From assembly GCF_010730355.1 (NCBI RefSeq), contig NZ_AP022576.1, positions 558,001 to 622,000 on the forward strand: 64,000 nt of DNA, written 5' to 3'. Under the pieces are notes generated by a model. That model saw nothing but the letters and a program-made list of their open reading frames with translations. It was not told the origin of the DNA and ran no database searches. Source of the stretch: Mycobacterium florentinum. GTDB lineage: Bacteria; Actinomycetota; Actinomycetes; Mycobacteriales; Mycobacteriaceae. Positions within the stretch are counted from its first letter, which is position 1. Each line of letters begins with the position of its first letter. Shown in pieces: positions 54,229 to 63,981 of this stretch. The position numbers and the translations under genes were made by a program.

Positions 54229-55595
54229 CCGTCCCGATGGACTTTGCGGGGACGCCCCCCGAGGTCAACTCGGCGCGGATGTACTCCGGCGCCGGACCGG
54301 GATCGCTGGCGACGGCCGCGGCGGCCTGGGAGAAATTGGCCACCGAATTGAGTTCGACGGCAGCGTCGTACCGCGCGGTGGTGTCTGAGCTGACGGGTGA
54401 GCCGTGGGTGGGCCCGTCCTCGGGCTCAATGGCTGCTGGGGTAGCGCCGTATGTGTCGTGGATGAATAGCGCTGCGGCACAGGCACAGCAGACCGCCAGT
54501 CAGCTTGGGGCGGCGTTGGCAGCGTACGAGGCGGCGTTCGCCGCGACCGTGCCGCCACCGGAGATCGAGGTGAACCGGGCGCTGCTGGCCTCGTTGGTGT
54601 CCTCCAACGCTTTTGGGCAGAACACGCCGGCGATCGCGGCCGTCGAGGCGCAGTATTCCGAAATGTGGGCCCAGGATGCCGCGGCGATGTACGGCTACGC
54701 CGGCGCATCGTCCGCGGCAACGAGGTTGACGGCGTTCGATTCTCCGCCCCAGACCACCGATTCCAGTGGCACCAACAACCAGAACGGCGCGGTCGCCAGG
54801 GCAGCGCTGTCGGGGACCAACCAGAGCGTTCAGTCGACGCTGTCCAGCGTGCCCAGCCTGTTGCAGAAGGCCGCGGCGGGATCACCGTCCGCGACGCCCT
54901 CCACCACGTCCGCGACGTCGGGCGGTTCGCTGCTGGACTTGTTCAATAACTTCAGTGCGAACACCATCGGCTACCAAATCCTCTCCGAGGGTTTGAACTT
55001 CGACGCGTCCGGTACGTTGCTGACCCTCGCGCCGCCGGTGGCCGCTGCCTGGAATCCTTTGGTCAGTTCGCTGTCGGCGCCGGCGACCGCGGCGTCTTCG
55101 GTGTCGGGTTCGGCTTCCACGCTTGCCAATTCGTACGGAGCCTCGGCGGGCCTGGGCAGCGCGGCATCGGTCGGCCAGCTGTCGGTGCCGCAGTCGTGGG
55201 GCGACTCCCCCGCGATCCGGCTGGCCGCCACACAATTTCCCGGCGGCGGCCCGGACAGTCCGCCCCCGACCGGCTCGATCGGTCCGGGTTTCTACGGCGG
55301 CGTGCCCCCGATGGGGCCGGTCGCCAGCGTGGTCAATGCGCCGCGCGGCGACCAGGGCCGCCTTCGAGACGGCAAGGGGCACAAGGCGATTCCTGCGGCG
55401 GCAGCCGAATCGGGCCTGCGGGAGGACCCCGCCGCCCGCTGGGTCGAACCGGCGGCGCCCTCGGACGGCGACGGCGCGGTGAGCGAGCGCGACGAGCTGA
55501 TCCAGCTGCGCAAGGCGATGGCCGATGTGACTAGGCAGCGCGACGTCCTCAAGCGCACGGCAGCGACCTTGATCAAGGAGGCAACGCAGAAGTAG
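54225..55595 (+). CDS. PPE-SVP protein, second of a coupled pair
   Basis: A 456-residue paralogue of the preceding gene. GTG 54225 overlaps the upstream stop (GTGA); ATG 54237 would start at [16 protein letters not shown]. The PPE domain, [14 protein letters not shown] and a C-terminal coiled coil ([20 protein letters not shown]) all recur, so the pair arose by tandem duplication and may form a heteromer through these coils. The amino-acid permease gene follows within 30-60 bases, making a probable three-gene operon. Confidence 0.88.
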   Translation: MTVPMDFAGTPPEVNSARMYSGAGPGSLATAAAAWEKLATELSSTAASYRAVVSELTGEPWVGPSSGSMAAGVAPYVSWMNSAAAQAQQTASQLGAALAAYEAAFAATVPPPEIEVNRALLASLVSSNAFGQNTPAIAAVEAQYSEMWAQDAAAMYGYAGASSAATRLTAFDSPPQTTDSSGTNNQNGAVARAALSGTNQSVQSTLSSVPSLLQKAAAGSPSATPSTTSATSGGSLLDLFNNFSANTIGYQILSEGLNFDASGTLLTLAPPVAAAWNPLVSSLSAPATAASSVSGSASTLANSYGASAGLGSAASVGQLSVPQSWGDSPAIRLAATQFPGGGPDSPPPTGSIGPGFYGGVPPMGPVASVVNAPRGDQGRLRDGKGHKAIPAAAAESGLREDPAARWVEPAAPSDGDGAVSERDELIQLRKAMADVTRQRDVLKRTAATLIKEATQK

Positions 55596-55623
55596 GGACG
55601 GAACTTCAGGTGCAGAACTCGTT

Positions 55624-57210
55624 TTGGCAATCGACGATTGGAACTCAGCACAGATGTTCTTCACAAAACCAGCCACGCGGTCCTCGCAGCGTTGGGATGG
55701 CGACGTAGTGGTCGACGCGAAACCCGCGGCAGCCCCGATGGATACGGTGGAGGGCTCGCTCGACGACGAGGACCAGGCGCAGCTCAAAGCCCTCGGATTC
55801 CAGTCGGACTTCAAGCGGGACATGAGTCCGTGGGCCAACTTCTCACTGGGCTTCACCTACCTGTCGCCGGTGGTCGGCATCTACACGGTGTTCGCCTTCG
55901 CACTATCGGCCGCCGGCCCACCGATGATTTGGAGCCTGCTGATCGCGGGCGCCGGGCAGATGCTGGTCGCACTGGTGTTCAGCGAAGTGGTGGCTCAGTT
56001 CCCGGTGGCGGGCGGCGTCTATCCCTGGGCACGACGGTTGTGGGGACGCAAGTGGGCGTGGATGACCGGATGGGTTTACATGTTCACGCTGTTGGCCCTG
56101 CTGGCCGACGCCGCCTATGGCGCCGGGCCGTATGTTGCAGATGTGTTCGGCTTCGCACCCTCGCCACACGCCACGGTCTTGTGCGCGCTCGTCATGCTGG
56201 CGCTGGCGACGACCATCAACCTCACCGGCACCAAGATGCTGGGCTACTTCGCCATATTCGGGTTCAGCGCCGAGCTGATCGGCGCTCTGGCCGTGGGTGT
56301 CTGGCTGCTGTGCACCCAACGCCACCACGGGCTTGGGGTGCTGTTCCACAGCTTCGGCGCCGAGGGTCATCACAGCTATACCTACGCCTTCCTGGCCGCC
56401 AGCCTGATTGCCCTGTACCAGTTCTTCGGCTTCGAGGCGTGCGGCGACGTCGCCGAGGAGGTGCGCAATCCCGGCGTGCAAATCCCGAAGGCGATGCGCC
56501 GCACCATCTACATCGGCGGTTCGGCGGCCACGTTCGTCTGCCTGAGCCTGATCTTGTCGGTGACCGACTTCTCAGCGGTGATCAGCGGCAAGGACGCCGA
56601 TCCGATTGACACCATCCTGAAAACGGCGTTCGGCGGCATCGGCGCCAAGGTCGTTCTGTGCATCGTGCTGATCTCGTTCGTGTCATGTGCGCTGAGTCTG
56701 CAGGCCGCGGCCAGCCGGCTGATCTACTCCTACGGCCGTGACGACATGATCGTCGGCTCGAAGCTGTTGGCGCGCTTCGACCACAAACGCCACGTGCCGC
56801 CTTTCGCACTGCTCATCGCGGTCATCATTCCGGCGTTCTTGATCATCGGATCACTGATTTCCAGCGACGCGCTCACCAAGCTCGTCAGCTTCGGTTCGGT
56901 CGGCGTCTACATCGCCTTCCAGATGGTGGTGCTGGCCGCCCTGCGCGCCAGGATCAAAGGCTGGGTACCGACCGGCAAGTACCGGCTGGGCCGCTGGGGC
57001 ATACCCGTCAACATCGGCGCAATGATCTACGGCGTCGCGGCCATCGTCAATCTGTCCTGGCCGCGGGACTCTCACCAGCCCTGGTACGACGACTACATCA
57101 TTGCGCTCATGTCGGTGATCATTATCGGGCTCGGCATTGTGTACCTCGTCTTCACCCGGGCCCACACCAAGAGTGACGCACCGCACGCCGACGCCATTCC
57201 TAAACCGTAA
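55624..57210 (+). CDS. APC-family amino acid/amine permease
   Basis: Inner-membrane secondary transporter of the APC superfamily, about 12 helices. From TTG 55624 it has 528 residues; ATG 55654 (MFFTKPATR) is an alternative and the choice is uncertain. The cytoplasmic N-terminus is about 70 residues. PWANFSLGFTYLSPVVGIY is helix 1, and DVAEEVRNPGVQIPKAMRRT is the family signature, as in GABA and choline-type permeases. Downstream of two PPE genes and a guanidine hydrolase-like gene, it is a plausible guanidinium importer; a related cation or amino acid is also possible. Its end is 21 bases from the convergent ureF. Confidence 0.88.
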   Translation: MAIDDWNSAQMFFTKPATRSSQRWDGDVVVDAKPAAAPMDTVEGSLDDEDQAQLKALGFQSDFKRDMSPWANFSLGFTYLSPVVGIYTVFAFALSAAGPPMIWSLLIAGAGQMLVALVFSEVVAQFPVAGGVYPWARRLWGRKWAWMTGWVYMFTLLALLADAAYGAGPYVADVFGFAPSPHATVLCALVMLALATTINLTGTKMLGYFAIFGFSAELIGALAVGVWLLCTQRHHGLGVLFHSFGAEGHHSYTYAFLAASLIALYQFFGFEACGDVAEEVRNPGVQIPKAMRRTIYIGGSAATFVCLSLILSVTDFSAVISGKDADPIDTILKTAFGGIGAKVVLCIVLISFVSCALSLQAAASRLIYSYGRDDMIVGSKLLARFDHKRHVPPFALLIAVIIPAFLIIGSLISSDALTKLVSFGSVGVYIAFQMVVLAALRARIKGWVPTGKYRLGRWGIPVNIGAMIYGVAAIVNLSWPRDSHQPWYDDYIIALMSVIIIGLGIVYLVFTRAHTKSDAPHADAIPKP

Positions 57211-57231
57211 ACTGTTGTAGATCAGCATCAT

Positions 57232-57867
57232 TCAAGAACTAAACAGAGGTCGCTCGCGTTCGATGTGACGCTGGGCCAAGGTATCGAGCAGCGGGTCCGA
57301 CAAGTCGGCCAGGCCGGCGGTTGCCTCGCTGGCGGTGCCCTCACACACCCGGGCCAGCCGGAACGTGCATGCAGCCACGTCGGCAGGATCCAGGGCCAGC
57401 AGCCGCTGACCCGCGGTCGCCGAGCCCGTCATCGTGGTGTAGACGATCGCCAGCGCCCCCTGCTCGGGAGACAGACCGCTCACGGCGCCGACCCGCCCGG
57501 CCGCGACCGCCAGGTGCGGATAGACCCCGAGATCGTCCCAGCCGGCGTCGGGCCAGACCCGTCGTGCCAGCCTCGCCAACCCGCGGCCCTGGCTGCGTGA
57601 CGCCTGCCGGGCCGCCGGCGCCGGTGTGCGGGCGTCGGCCTCCTGATCGGCGCGCTCGGGGTCGAGCTCACCACGATGAACAGCCGCCGCGATCGACGCC
57701 GTGACCAACCCGTGGCTGCGAATTCTGCGGCGCAAGAAGGCTTCCAGCGTGTCCAGGTTGGTCACCAGGCCGCTGGCTACGGCCTCCTCCACGCCGCCGG
57801 AATGCACGTGGGCGCCGGCCGGCAGTCGAGAATCGGCCAGGATGAGCAGCGTCGCCAGTGCAGACAT
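57232..57867 (-). CDS. ureF: Urease accessory protein UreF
   Basis: Helical accessory protein that works with UreD and UreG in nickel insertion, 211 residues, the same length as the M. tuberculosis protein. LLILADSRLPAGAHVHSGGVEEAV is the conserved N-terminus; GLADLSDPLLDTLAQRH the C-terminus. ATG 57867 lies five bases after the ureC stop. Last of the ureABCF block; ureG and ureD lie 6.4 kb away. Confidence 0.93.
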   Translation of the reverse strand: MSALATLLILADSRLPAGAHVHSGGVEEAVASGLVTNLDTLEAFLRRRIRSHGLVTASIAAAVHRGELDPERADQEADARTPAPAARQASRSQGRGLARLARRVWPDAGWDDLGVYPHLAVAAGRVGAVSGLSPEQGALAIVYTTMTGSATAGQRLLALDPADVAACTFRLARVCEGTASEATAGLADLSDPLLDTLAQRHIERERPLFSS

Positions 57868-57872
57868 ACGAG

Positions 57873-59597
57873 TCAGAACAGGAAGTACCGTTGTGCCATC
57901 GGAAGTTCGGCTGGTGGTTGCTCCTGCCACACCTCGCCGTCGATGCGCACGGTGAAGGTATCGGGATCCACTTCGATGTCGGGCAGCGCATCGTTGAGCG
58001 GCAGCGAGGCCTTGCCGAGCCCCGCGGTATTCCGTACCGGGACCAATCGCCGGTTGACTGAGAGCTTTTCGGCCAGGCCCGCCTCGATGGCCTGTGGCGC
58101 GACGAAATGCACCGACGTGGCGGCTGCCGCTGCCGGGGCGGCGCCGAACATCGGACGTGGCAGCACCGGTTGGGGCGTCGGGATCGAGGCGTTGGCGTCA
58201 CCCATTGCGGCCCAGGCGATCATGCCGCCCTTGAGCACCGCGTGCGGGCGGATCCCGAAGAACGCCGGTTCCCACAGCACGAGATCGGCCAGCTTACCCA
58301 CTCCGACCGAGCCGATCTCACCGTCGAGTCCATGCGCAATGGCCGGGCAGATCGTGTATTTGGCGATGTAGCGACGCACTCGCAGGTTGTCGGACCCGGC
58401 GTTGTCGCCGGGCAGCGCTCCGCGCCGGCGTTTCATCACGTGCGCGGTCTGCCAGGTGCGCAGCACCACTTCCCCGATGCGGCCCATCGCCTGCGAGTCG
58501 CTTCCGATCATCGAGATCGCGCCGATGTCGTGCAGCAGGTCTTCGGCCGCCATCGTCGACGGCCGAATCCTGCTCTCGGCGAAGGCCAGATCCTCGGGCA
58601 CCTGAGGGTTGAGGTGATGGCAGACCATCAACATGTCGAGGTGCTCATCGAGGGTGTTCAGCGAGTGCGGCCGGGTCGGGTTGGTGGAACTGGGCAGTAC
58701 ATTCGGCTGGCCGGCAACCCGGATGATGTCGGGCGCGTGGCCACCGCCGGCGCCCTCGGTGTGATACGTGTGGATCGAACGGCCGGCGATCGCGGCCAGC
58801 GTGTCTTCGACGAAGCCCATCTCGTTGAGCGTGTCGGTGTGCAACGCCACCTGCACCCCGGCGGCGGCGGCGACGGTGAGGCAGGCGTCGACGGCCGCGG
58901 GGGTGGATCCCCAATCCTCATGCAGCTTGAAACCCGATGCGCCGCCGCGTAATTGCTCCCAGAGCGCCTCTGAATTGACGGTGTTGCCCTTGCCCAGCAA
59001 CGCGAAGTTCACCGGCCACCCGTCGAGCGCCTCGAGCATGCGGGCCAAGTGCCAGGAGCCCGGGGTCACGGTGGTGGCCTTGCTGCCCTCGGCGGGACCG
59101 GTGCCGCCGCCCAGGATCGTCGTGATCCCGGAGCCGAGCGCCTCGGACATCAGCTGCGGGCAGATCAGATGCACATGGCAGTCGACGGCGCCCGCCGTGA
59201 CGATGCGGCCATTGCCCGCGATGACTTCGGTGCCGGGCCCGACCACCAGGTCCGGATGCACACCCGCCATGGTGTCGGGGTTGCCGGCCTTGCCCAGAGC
59301 GACGATCCGGCCATCGCGAATGCCGATGTCGGCCTTGATGATTCCCCAATGATCGATGATCACGGAACCGGTGATCACGGTGTCGGGCGCACCTTCGGCT
59401 CGGGTGGCGCGGCCCTGGCCCATTGATTCGCGCAGTACCTTGCCGCCGCCGAACACCGCCTCGTCGCCGGCGGATCCCGGTCCCCCGCTGCGGTCTTCGG
59501 TGATCTCGATCAATAAGTCCGTGTCGGCCAGCCTGATTCGGTCGCCGGTAGTCGGGCCGTACAGCTGGGCGTATTGCAGCCGGGACAGTTGCGCCAT
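57873..59597 (-). CDS. ureC: Urease alpha subunit UreC
   Basis: Catalytic subunit of nickel urease, 574 residues, hydrolysing urea to ammonia and carbamate. Ni ligands and active residues are present: His pair in DCHVHLICP, the carbamylated Lys in [44 protein letters not shown] (active-site flap His) and the Asp ligand in [10 protein letters not shown]. Overlaps ureB by one base. Urea could come from the adjacent guanidine hydrolase-like enzyme. Confidence 0.97.
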   Translation of the reverse strand: MAQLSRLQYAQLYGPTTGDRIRLADTDLLIEITEDRSGGPGSAGDEAVFGGGKVLRESMGQGRATRAEGAPDTVITGSVIIDHWGIIKADIGIRDGRIVALGKAGNPDTMAGVHPDLVVGPGTEVIAGNGRIVTAGAVDCHVHLICPQLMSEALGSGITTILGGGTGPAEGSKATTVTPGSWHLARMLEALDGWPVNFALLGKGNTVNSEALWEQLRGGASGFKLHEDWGSTPAAVDACLTVAAAAGVQVALHTDTLNEMGFVEDTLAAIAGRSIHTYHTEGAGGGHAPDIIRVAGQPNVLPSSTNPTRPHSLNTLDEHLDMLMVCHHLNPQVPEDLAFAESRIRPSTMAAEDLLHDIGAISMIGSDSQAMGRIGEVVLRTWQTAHVMKRRRGALPGDNAGSDNLRVRRYIAKYTICPAIAHGLDGEIGSVGVGKLADLVLWEPAFFGIRPHAVLKGGMIAWAAMGDANASIPTPQPVLPRPMFGAAPAAAAATSVHFVAPQAIEAGLAEKLSVNRRLVPVRNTAGLGKASLPLNDALPDIEVDPDTFTVRIDGEVWQEQPPAELPMAQRYFLF

Positions 59598-59908
59598 CAG
59601 GTATCCAGTCGTCCGGGAGGGTCCAGGCTCAGGCCATACACCTCGCGGCTTCCGCGCAACGGCACCAGCTGAACATGTTGGGGCACACCGGGTTCAAAGC
59701 GGATCGCAGTGGCGGCCGGTATATCGAGGCGGTAACCACGGGCTGCCGCGCGATCGAACGACAGCGCCGAGTTGGCTTGCGGCAGGTGGACATGGCTGCC
59801 GACCTGGACCGGGCGGTCTCCGGTGTTCACGATCTCCATGTTTATCCGCGGCGCGCCCGCGTTGACCTCGATATCACCGCTGCCATAGAGGATTTCGCCG
59901 GGAATCAT
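59597..59908 (-). CDS. ureB: Urease beta subunit UreB
   Basis: Structural subunit of urease, 103 residues, starting [20 protein letters not shown] with the conserved [19 protein letters not shown]. Overlaps ureA by four bases and ureC by one, so ureABC are translationally coupled. Confidence 0.96.
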   Translation of the reverse strand: MIPGEILYGSGDIEVNAGAPRINMEIVNTGDRPVQVGSHVHLPQANSALSFDRAAARGYRLDIPAATAIRFEPGVPQHVQLVPLRGSREVYGLSLDPPGRLDT

Positions 59909-60207
59909 AGGATCGGGTGGTGGACGGTGACCAGCTTCGTGCCGTCCGGAAACGTCGCTTCCACCTGCACGTGGTCGAGCATCTCCGGTACTCCTTCCAT
60001 CACGTCGTCGCGACTCAATACCTCGCAGCCGCTGGTCATCAGCTCGCTCACGGTGCGGCCGTCGCGCGCGCCCTCGAGGATGTGGTCGGTGATGAGCGCG
60101 ACGGCTTCGGGATGGTTGAGCGGTAGGCCGCGGGCACGGCGGCGGCGAGCCAATTCGGCGGCGTAGGACAGCAGGAGTAGCTCCTGCTCGTGCGGCGTCA
60201 GGCGCAT
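59905..60207 (-). CDS. ureA: Urease gamma subunit UreA
   Basis: Structural subunit of urease, 100 residues, starting [42 protein letters not shown] and [19 protein letters not shown] are the family motifs. ATG 60207 gives the same length as in M. tuberculosis. First urease gene; the thioesterase-like gene lies 49 bases upstream on the same strand. Confidence 0.96.
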   Translation of the reverse strand: MRLTPHEQELLLLSYAAELARRRRARGLPLNHPEAVALITDHILEGARDGRTVSELMTSGCEVLSRDDVMEGVPEMLDHVQVEATFPDGTKLVTVHHPIL

Positions 60208-60256
60208 GCTCTGCGATCCTGCCACGCCATCCTTGGGAATTCCCTGTGACGGCGTG

Positions 60257-60676
60257 TCAGTCCGCGCGGGGCTCGAGGTTCTGCAGCCGCACCTGCCCGC
60301 GCGCGACGACGCGTTGGTTGTCGTCGGTGATGGTGACCAACCACAGCTGCTGGCGCCGGCCGCGATGAATGGGCTCGGTGGCGCCGTAGATGATTCCCGA
60401 GCGGATCGAACGCAGGAAATCCGTGTTGTTGTTCACACCCACGACCTCACCGCCGCCCTGAGTGGCGAGCCAGGTATAGGCGGACACGCTGGCCATGCTC
60501 TCCACCACCGAGCAGTAAACACCGCCATGCACCAGGCCCATCGGCTGCAGCAGTTTGGGCGTGACCTCGAGCTGGGCACGGGCGCCGTCGGGGCTGAGCT
60601 CGGTGAATCGCAGGCCCAGCTCGGCATCGAAGGGTGCCGTGAAACCGGCTGGGATCGCGTCTGGCGGCATTGACAC
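60257..60676 (-). CDS. PaaI-type hotdog thioesterase (Rv1847-like)
   Basis: A 139-residue hotdog-fold protein of the PaaI thioesterase group: [20 protein letters not shown] is the active-site helix region and [19 protein letters not shown] the following strand pair. Predicted to hydrolyse aryl- or acyl-CoA. It precedes ureA as Rv1847 does in M. tuberculosis and could be the first gene of the same transcript. Divergent from blaI; a candidate IdeR box lies between them (60820-60838). Confidence 0.85.
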   Translation of the reverse strand: MSMPPDAIPAGFTAPFDAELGLRFTELSPDGARAQLEVTPKLLQPMGLVHGGVYCSVVESMASVSAYTWLATQGGGEVVGVNNNTDFLRSIRSGIIYGATEPIHRGRRQQLWLVTITDDNQRVVARGQVRLQNLEPRAD

Positions 60677-60711
60677 GCTCTGTTGTCTACACCATCAGGC
60701 GATAAGGAACA

Positions 60712-60746
60712 GGCGAGCCCCGTGCAACTAGGGCACGGGGCTCGCC
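60712..60746. repeat. Perfect 14-bp hairpin
   Basis: GGCGAGCCCCGTGC (60712-60725) and its exact complement (60733-60746) flank loop AACTAGG. It lies 36 bases upstream of the thioesterase start, in what would be its 5' leader. No T-run follows. Attenuator or terminator-like. Confidence 0.6.
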
Positions 60747-60819
60747 GATCGAGTTCGACCGGGGGTCACAGCAGCCCTCTGGACACTCCGGCGGTCTGTT
60801 GCGCTCGACCTCCTTGAGT

Positions 60820-60838
60820 ATAGGCAAGGCTGCCCTAA
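60820..60838. promoter_or_regulatory. Candidate IdeR iron box
   Basis: ATAGGCAAGGCTGCCCTAA matches the 19-bp iron box at 14 positions, including the GG-CT centre and CCTAA end. It lies between blaI and the thioesterase/urease genes. Confidence 0.5.
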
Positions 60839-60980
60839 CTTTGCAAGGGGTAGTCTGTAGGCACGCCGACCGGGCGCATGCGTGCCGATGGTCGGACACC
60901 GAATTAGCCCGGCTGTTGTTACGACCGCCGGTAGTAAGCCGGAGTACGCTTGTTTCAACGCTGATGGAGATGAACGAACT

Positions 60981-61373
60981 ATGGCCAAGCTGACACGGCT
61001 GGGGGATCTGGAACGGGCAGTGATGGACCACCTGTGGTCCACACCGGAACCGCAGACGGTCCGTCAGGTGCACGAGGCCTTGTCCGCGCGCCGCGACCTC
61101 GCCTACACCACGGTGATGACCGTGCTGCAGCGGCTGGCCAAGAAGAATCTCGTATCCCAGATCCGCGACGACCGCGCGCACCGGTATGCGCCCGTGCACG
61201 GCCGCGACGAGCTGGTCGCCGGCCTGATGGTGGACGCGCTGGCCCAGGCCGAGGATTCCGGCGACCGGCAGGCCGCGCTGGTGCATTTTGTCGAGCGTGT
61301 CGGCGCTGACGAGGCCGAGGCACTGCGCAGGGCGCTCGCCGAACTGGAAGCAAATCAACGCAACACGCCATGA
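60981..61373 (+). CDS. blaI: BlaI/MecI-family transcriptional repressor
   Basis: Winged-helix repressor of 130 residues. In M. tuberculosis BlaI controls blaC and the adjacent peptidase gene. LGDLERAVMDHLWSTPEPQT and LAYTTVMTVLQRLAKKNLVS form the DNA-binding domain; the C-terminal helix bundle dimerises. GGAG precedes ATG. The M56 peptidase gene follows after 38 bases, forming the usual BlaI-BlaR-type pair. Confidence 0.92.
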   Translation: MAKLTRLGDLERAVMDHLWSTPEPQTVRQVHEALSARRDLAYTTVMTVLQRLAKKNLVSQIRDDRAHRYAPVHGRDELVAGLMVDALAQAEDSGDRQAALVHFVERVGADEAEALRRALAELEANQRNTP

Positions 61374-61411
61374 GCTGGCGCTAGACCGGCGCACTGAGGG
61401 ACACTAGTGAT

Positions 61412-62362
61412 GTGTCCGCGTTGGCCTTTACTTTCCTCGCGGTGCTGCTGATCGGTCCAACGCCAGCCCTATTAGCGCGAGCGTCCTGGCCACTGCGTGC
61501 ACCGCGTGCGGCGATGGTGCTGTGGCAAGCCATCGCCGTGGCCGCGGTGCTCTCGGCGTTCAGCGCCGGTATCGCGATTGCCACCCGGATTCTCATGCCT
61601 GGTCCCGATGGCCGGCCCACGGCCAGCATCGTCGGTGCGGCCGGACGGCTCGGCTGGCCGTTGTGGACGGTCTACATCGCCGCATTCGCGCTGACGGTGC
61701 TGGTGGGTGTGCGTTTGGTGGTCGCGGTGCTGCGGGTCGCGATCGCCAACCGGCGCCGGCGGGCGCACCACCGAATGGTGGTCGACCTGGTCGGGGTGGG
61801 GCACGACGCGGCCCTTGCTCAACCCTGTGCCGGCGGCCGCGACCTGCGTGTTTTGGAGGTCGCCGAACCGCTGGCCTACTGCTTGCCCGGGGTCCGCAGC
61901 CGGGTCGTCGTCAGCGAAGGAACCCTGACCAAACTCAACCAAGACGAAGTCTCGGCCATCCTGACCCACGAGCGGGCTCATCTACGCGCCCGCCACGACC
62001 TGGTTCTAGAGGCGTTCACCGCGGTGCATGCCGCCTTCCCGCGGCTGGTGCGCAGTTCCAATGCGCTGGGCGCCGTACAGCTGCTGGTCGAGCTGCTCGC
62101 CGACGACGCCGCGGTGCGCGCCGCCGGGCGCACTCCCCTGGCCCGCGCGCTGGTGGCCTGCGCCGCCGGGCGGGCGCCGTCCGGTGCGCTGGCCGCGGGC
62201 GGTCCCAGCACCGTGGTGCGGGTGCGCCGGCTATCCGGACAGGGCAACAGTGTGATGCTTTCCGCGGCCGCTTACCTGGCCGCGGCCGCCGTTCTGGTGG
62301 TGCCCACCATCGCATTGGCGGTGCCCTGGCTCACCGAGCTCAAGCGACTGTTCAACCTCTAG
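61412..62362 (+). CDS. M56 (BlaR1-like) membrane metallopeptidase (Rv1845c-like)
   Basis: A 316-residue integral membrane peptidase without the C-terminal penicillin-binding sensor of classical BlaR1. Three to four hydrophobic helices surround the zinc motif LTHERAHLRARHD (HExxH). It is thought to cleave BlaI on a cell-wall or respiratory signal. GTG 61412 start. It follows blaI as in M. tuberculosis. Confidence 0.9.
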   Translation: MSALAFTFLAVLLIGPTPALLARASWPLRAPRAAMVLWQAIAVAAVLSAFSAGIAIATRILMPGPDGRPTASIVGAAGRLGWPLWTVYIAAFALTVLVGVRLVVAVLRVAIANRRRRAHHRMVVDLVGVGHDAALAQPCAGGRDLRVLEVAEPLAYCLPGVRSRVVVSEGTLTKLNQDEVSAILTHERAHLRARHDLVLEAFTAVHAAFPRLVRSSNALGAVQLLVELLADDAAVRAAGRTPLARALVACAAGRAPSGALAAGGPSTVVRVRRLSGQGNSVMLSAAAYLAAAAVLVVPTIALAVPWLTELKRLFNL

Positions 62363-62464
62363 CCCGGCCGACGGCGAATCCCTTTGGCGGACCTGAACTC
62401 CGCTGTGCCACAGTGTGACGGAAACCGCGTAGCAAAAGTTTTCCAACTCGAGAGGCGAAGACAC

Positions 62465-63931
62465 ATGAGTGCCCAGGATTCCAAGGATTCGAAGACTGGT
62501 ATCGCGCAGATCGGCGTCACCGGGCTGGCAGTCATGGGCTCGAATCTCGCCCGCAACTTCGCCCACCACGGCTACACCGTGGCGCTGCACAACCGGTCGA
62601 TCGCCAAGACGGATGCGCTGCTCGCCGAACACGGCGACGAGGGCAACTTCGTCCGCTCGGAGACCATCGCGGAATTCCTGGACGCGCTGGAGAAGCCCCG
62701 CCGGGTGATCATCATGGTCAAGGCCGGTGACCCCACCGACGCGGTGATCAACGAGCTCGCCGACGCCATGGAACCCGGCGACATCATCATCGACGGCGGC
62801 AACGCCCTCTACACCGACACCATCCGCCGCGAAAAGGCGATCCGTGAGCGCGGGCTGCACTTCGTCGGCGCCGGCATCTCCGGTGGCGAGGAAGGCGCGC
62901 TGAAGGGCCCGTCGATCATGCCCGGCGGTCCGGCCGAGTCCTACACGTCGCTGGGCCCGCTGCTCGAGGAGATCTCCGCCCACGTCGACGGCGTGCCGTG
63001 CTGCACCCACATCGGCCCCGACGGCGCCGGTCACTTCGTCAAAATGGTGCACAACGGCATCGAGTACTCGGACATGCAGCTGATCGGCGAGGCCTACCAG
63101 CTGCTGCGCGACGGCCTGGGCAAGACCGCCCCCGAGATCGCCGACGTCTTCGCCGAGTGGAACAAGGGCGACCTGGACAGCTACCTGATCGAGATCACCG
63201 CCGAGGTGCTCAAGCAGATCGACGCCAAGACCGGCAAGCCGCTGGTGGATCTCATCCTGGACGAGGCCGAGCAGAAGGGCACCGGCCGCTGGACGGTGAA
63301 ATCCGCCCTCGACCTCGGCGTGCCGGTGACCGGTATCGCCGAGGCGGTGTTCGCCCGGGCGCTGTCGGGTTCGGTGGCCCAGCGCAAGGCCACCACCGGG
63401 CTGGCCTCCGGCGAGCTGGGCGCCAAGCCGACCGATGCCACACAGTTCACCGAGGATGTGCGGCGCGCCCTGTACGCATCGAAGATCATCGCCTACGCGC
63501 AAGGGTTCAACCAGATTCAGGCCGGCAGCATCGAGTACGACTGGAACATCACCCCCGGCGATATGGCCACCATCTGGCGCGGCGGCTGCATCATCCGGGC
63601 CAAATTCCTCAACCGCATCAAAGAGGCCTTCGACGAGAACGCCGACCTGCCGTCGCTGATCGTCGCGCCGTACTTCCGGGAGGCCATCGAGGCCTCGATC
63701 GACAGCTGGCGCCGGGTGGTGGTGACCGCCACGCAGCTGGGCATTCCGGTCCCCGGCTTCGCCTCGGCGCTGTCCTACTACGACGCGCTGCGCACCGAGC
63801 GGCTCCCCGCGGCGCTGACCCAGGGCCTGCGCGACTTCTTCGGCGCCCACACCTACGGGCGCATCGACGACGACCCGGACAAGCGCTTCCACACGCTGTG
63901 GAGCGCAGACCGCAGCGAAGTGCCGGCCTAG
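62465..63931 (+). CDS. gnd1: 6-phosphogluconate dehydrogenase Gnd1
   Basis: Pentose-phosphate enzyme converting 6-phosphogluconate to ribulose 5-phosphate with NADP reduction; 488 residues, the long form. IGVTGLAVMGSNLARNFAHHG binds the cofactor; IIDGGNALYTDTIRRE, GISGGEEGALKGPSIMPGG and GHFVKMVHNGIEYSDMQLI (catalytic Lys and His) mark the active site. The cofactor loop GLAVMG is normal for this family. ATG 62465 start. Next gene is guaB1, as in M. tuberculosis. Confidence 0.96.
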   Translation: MSAQDSKDSKTGIAQIGVTGLAVMGSNLARNFAHHGYTVALHNRSIAKTDALLAEHGDEGNFVRSETIAEFLDALEKPRRVIIMVKAGDPTDAVINELADAMEPGDIIIDGGNALYTDTIRREKAIRERGLHFVGAGISGGEEGALKGPSIMPGGPAESYTSLGPLLEEISAHVDGVPCCTHIGPDGAGHFVKMVHNGIEYSDMQLIGEAYQLLRDGLGKTAPEIADVFAEWNKGDLDSYLIEITAEVLKQIDAKTGKPLVDLILDEAEQKGTGRWTVKSALDLGVPVTGIAEAVFARALSGSVAQRKATTGLASGELGAKPTDATQFTEDVRRALYASKIIAYAQGFNQIQAGSIEYDWNITPGDMATIWRGGCIIRAKFLNRIKEAFDENADLPSLIVAPYFREAIEASIDSWRRVVVTATQLGIPVPGFASALSYYDALRTERLPAALTQGLRDFFGAHTYGRIDDDPDKRFHTLWSADRSEVPA

Positions 63932-63981
63932 CGGACCAACTAAGGTTTCGGTCGACGGGTACCAAAGGGTGGGCGAGTGCG

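Larger units (their letters stand above)
60677..60980. other. Divergent control region of the thioesterase and blaI genes
   Basis: A 304-base gap without a gene. Contains a perfect 14-bp hairpin (60712-60746) and an IdeR-like box (60820-60838). No clear BlaI palindrome was identified. Confidence 0.55.

Noticed and set aside
52867..55595. PE partner for the PPE pair
   Set aside because: No PE-type start or about-100-residue PE domain lies upstream or downstream.
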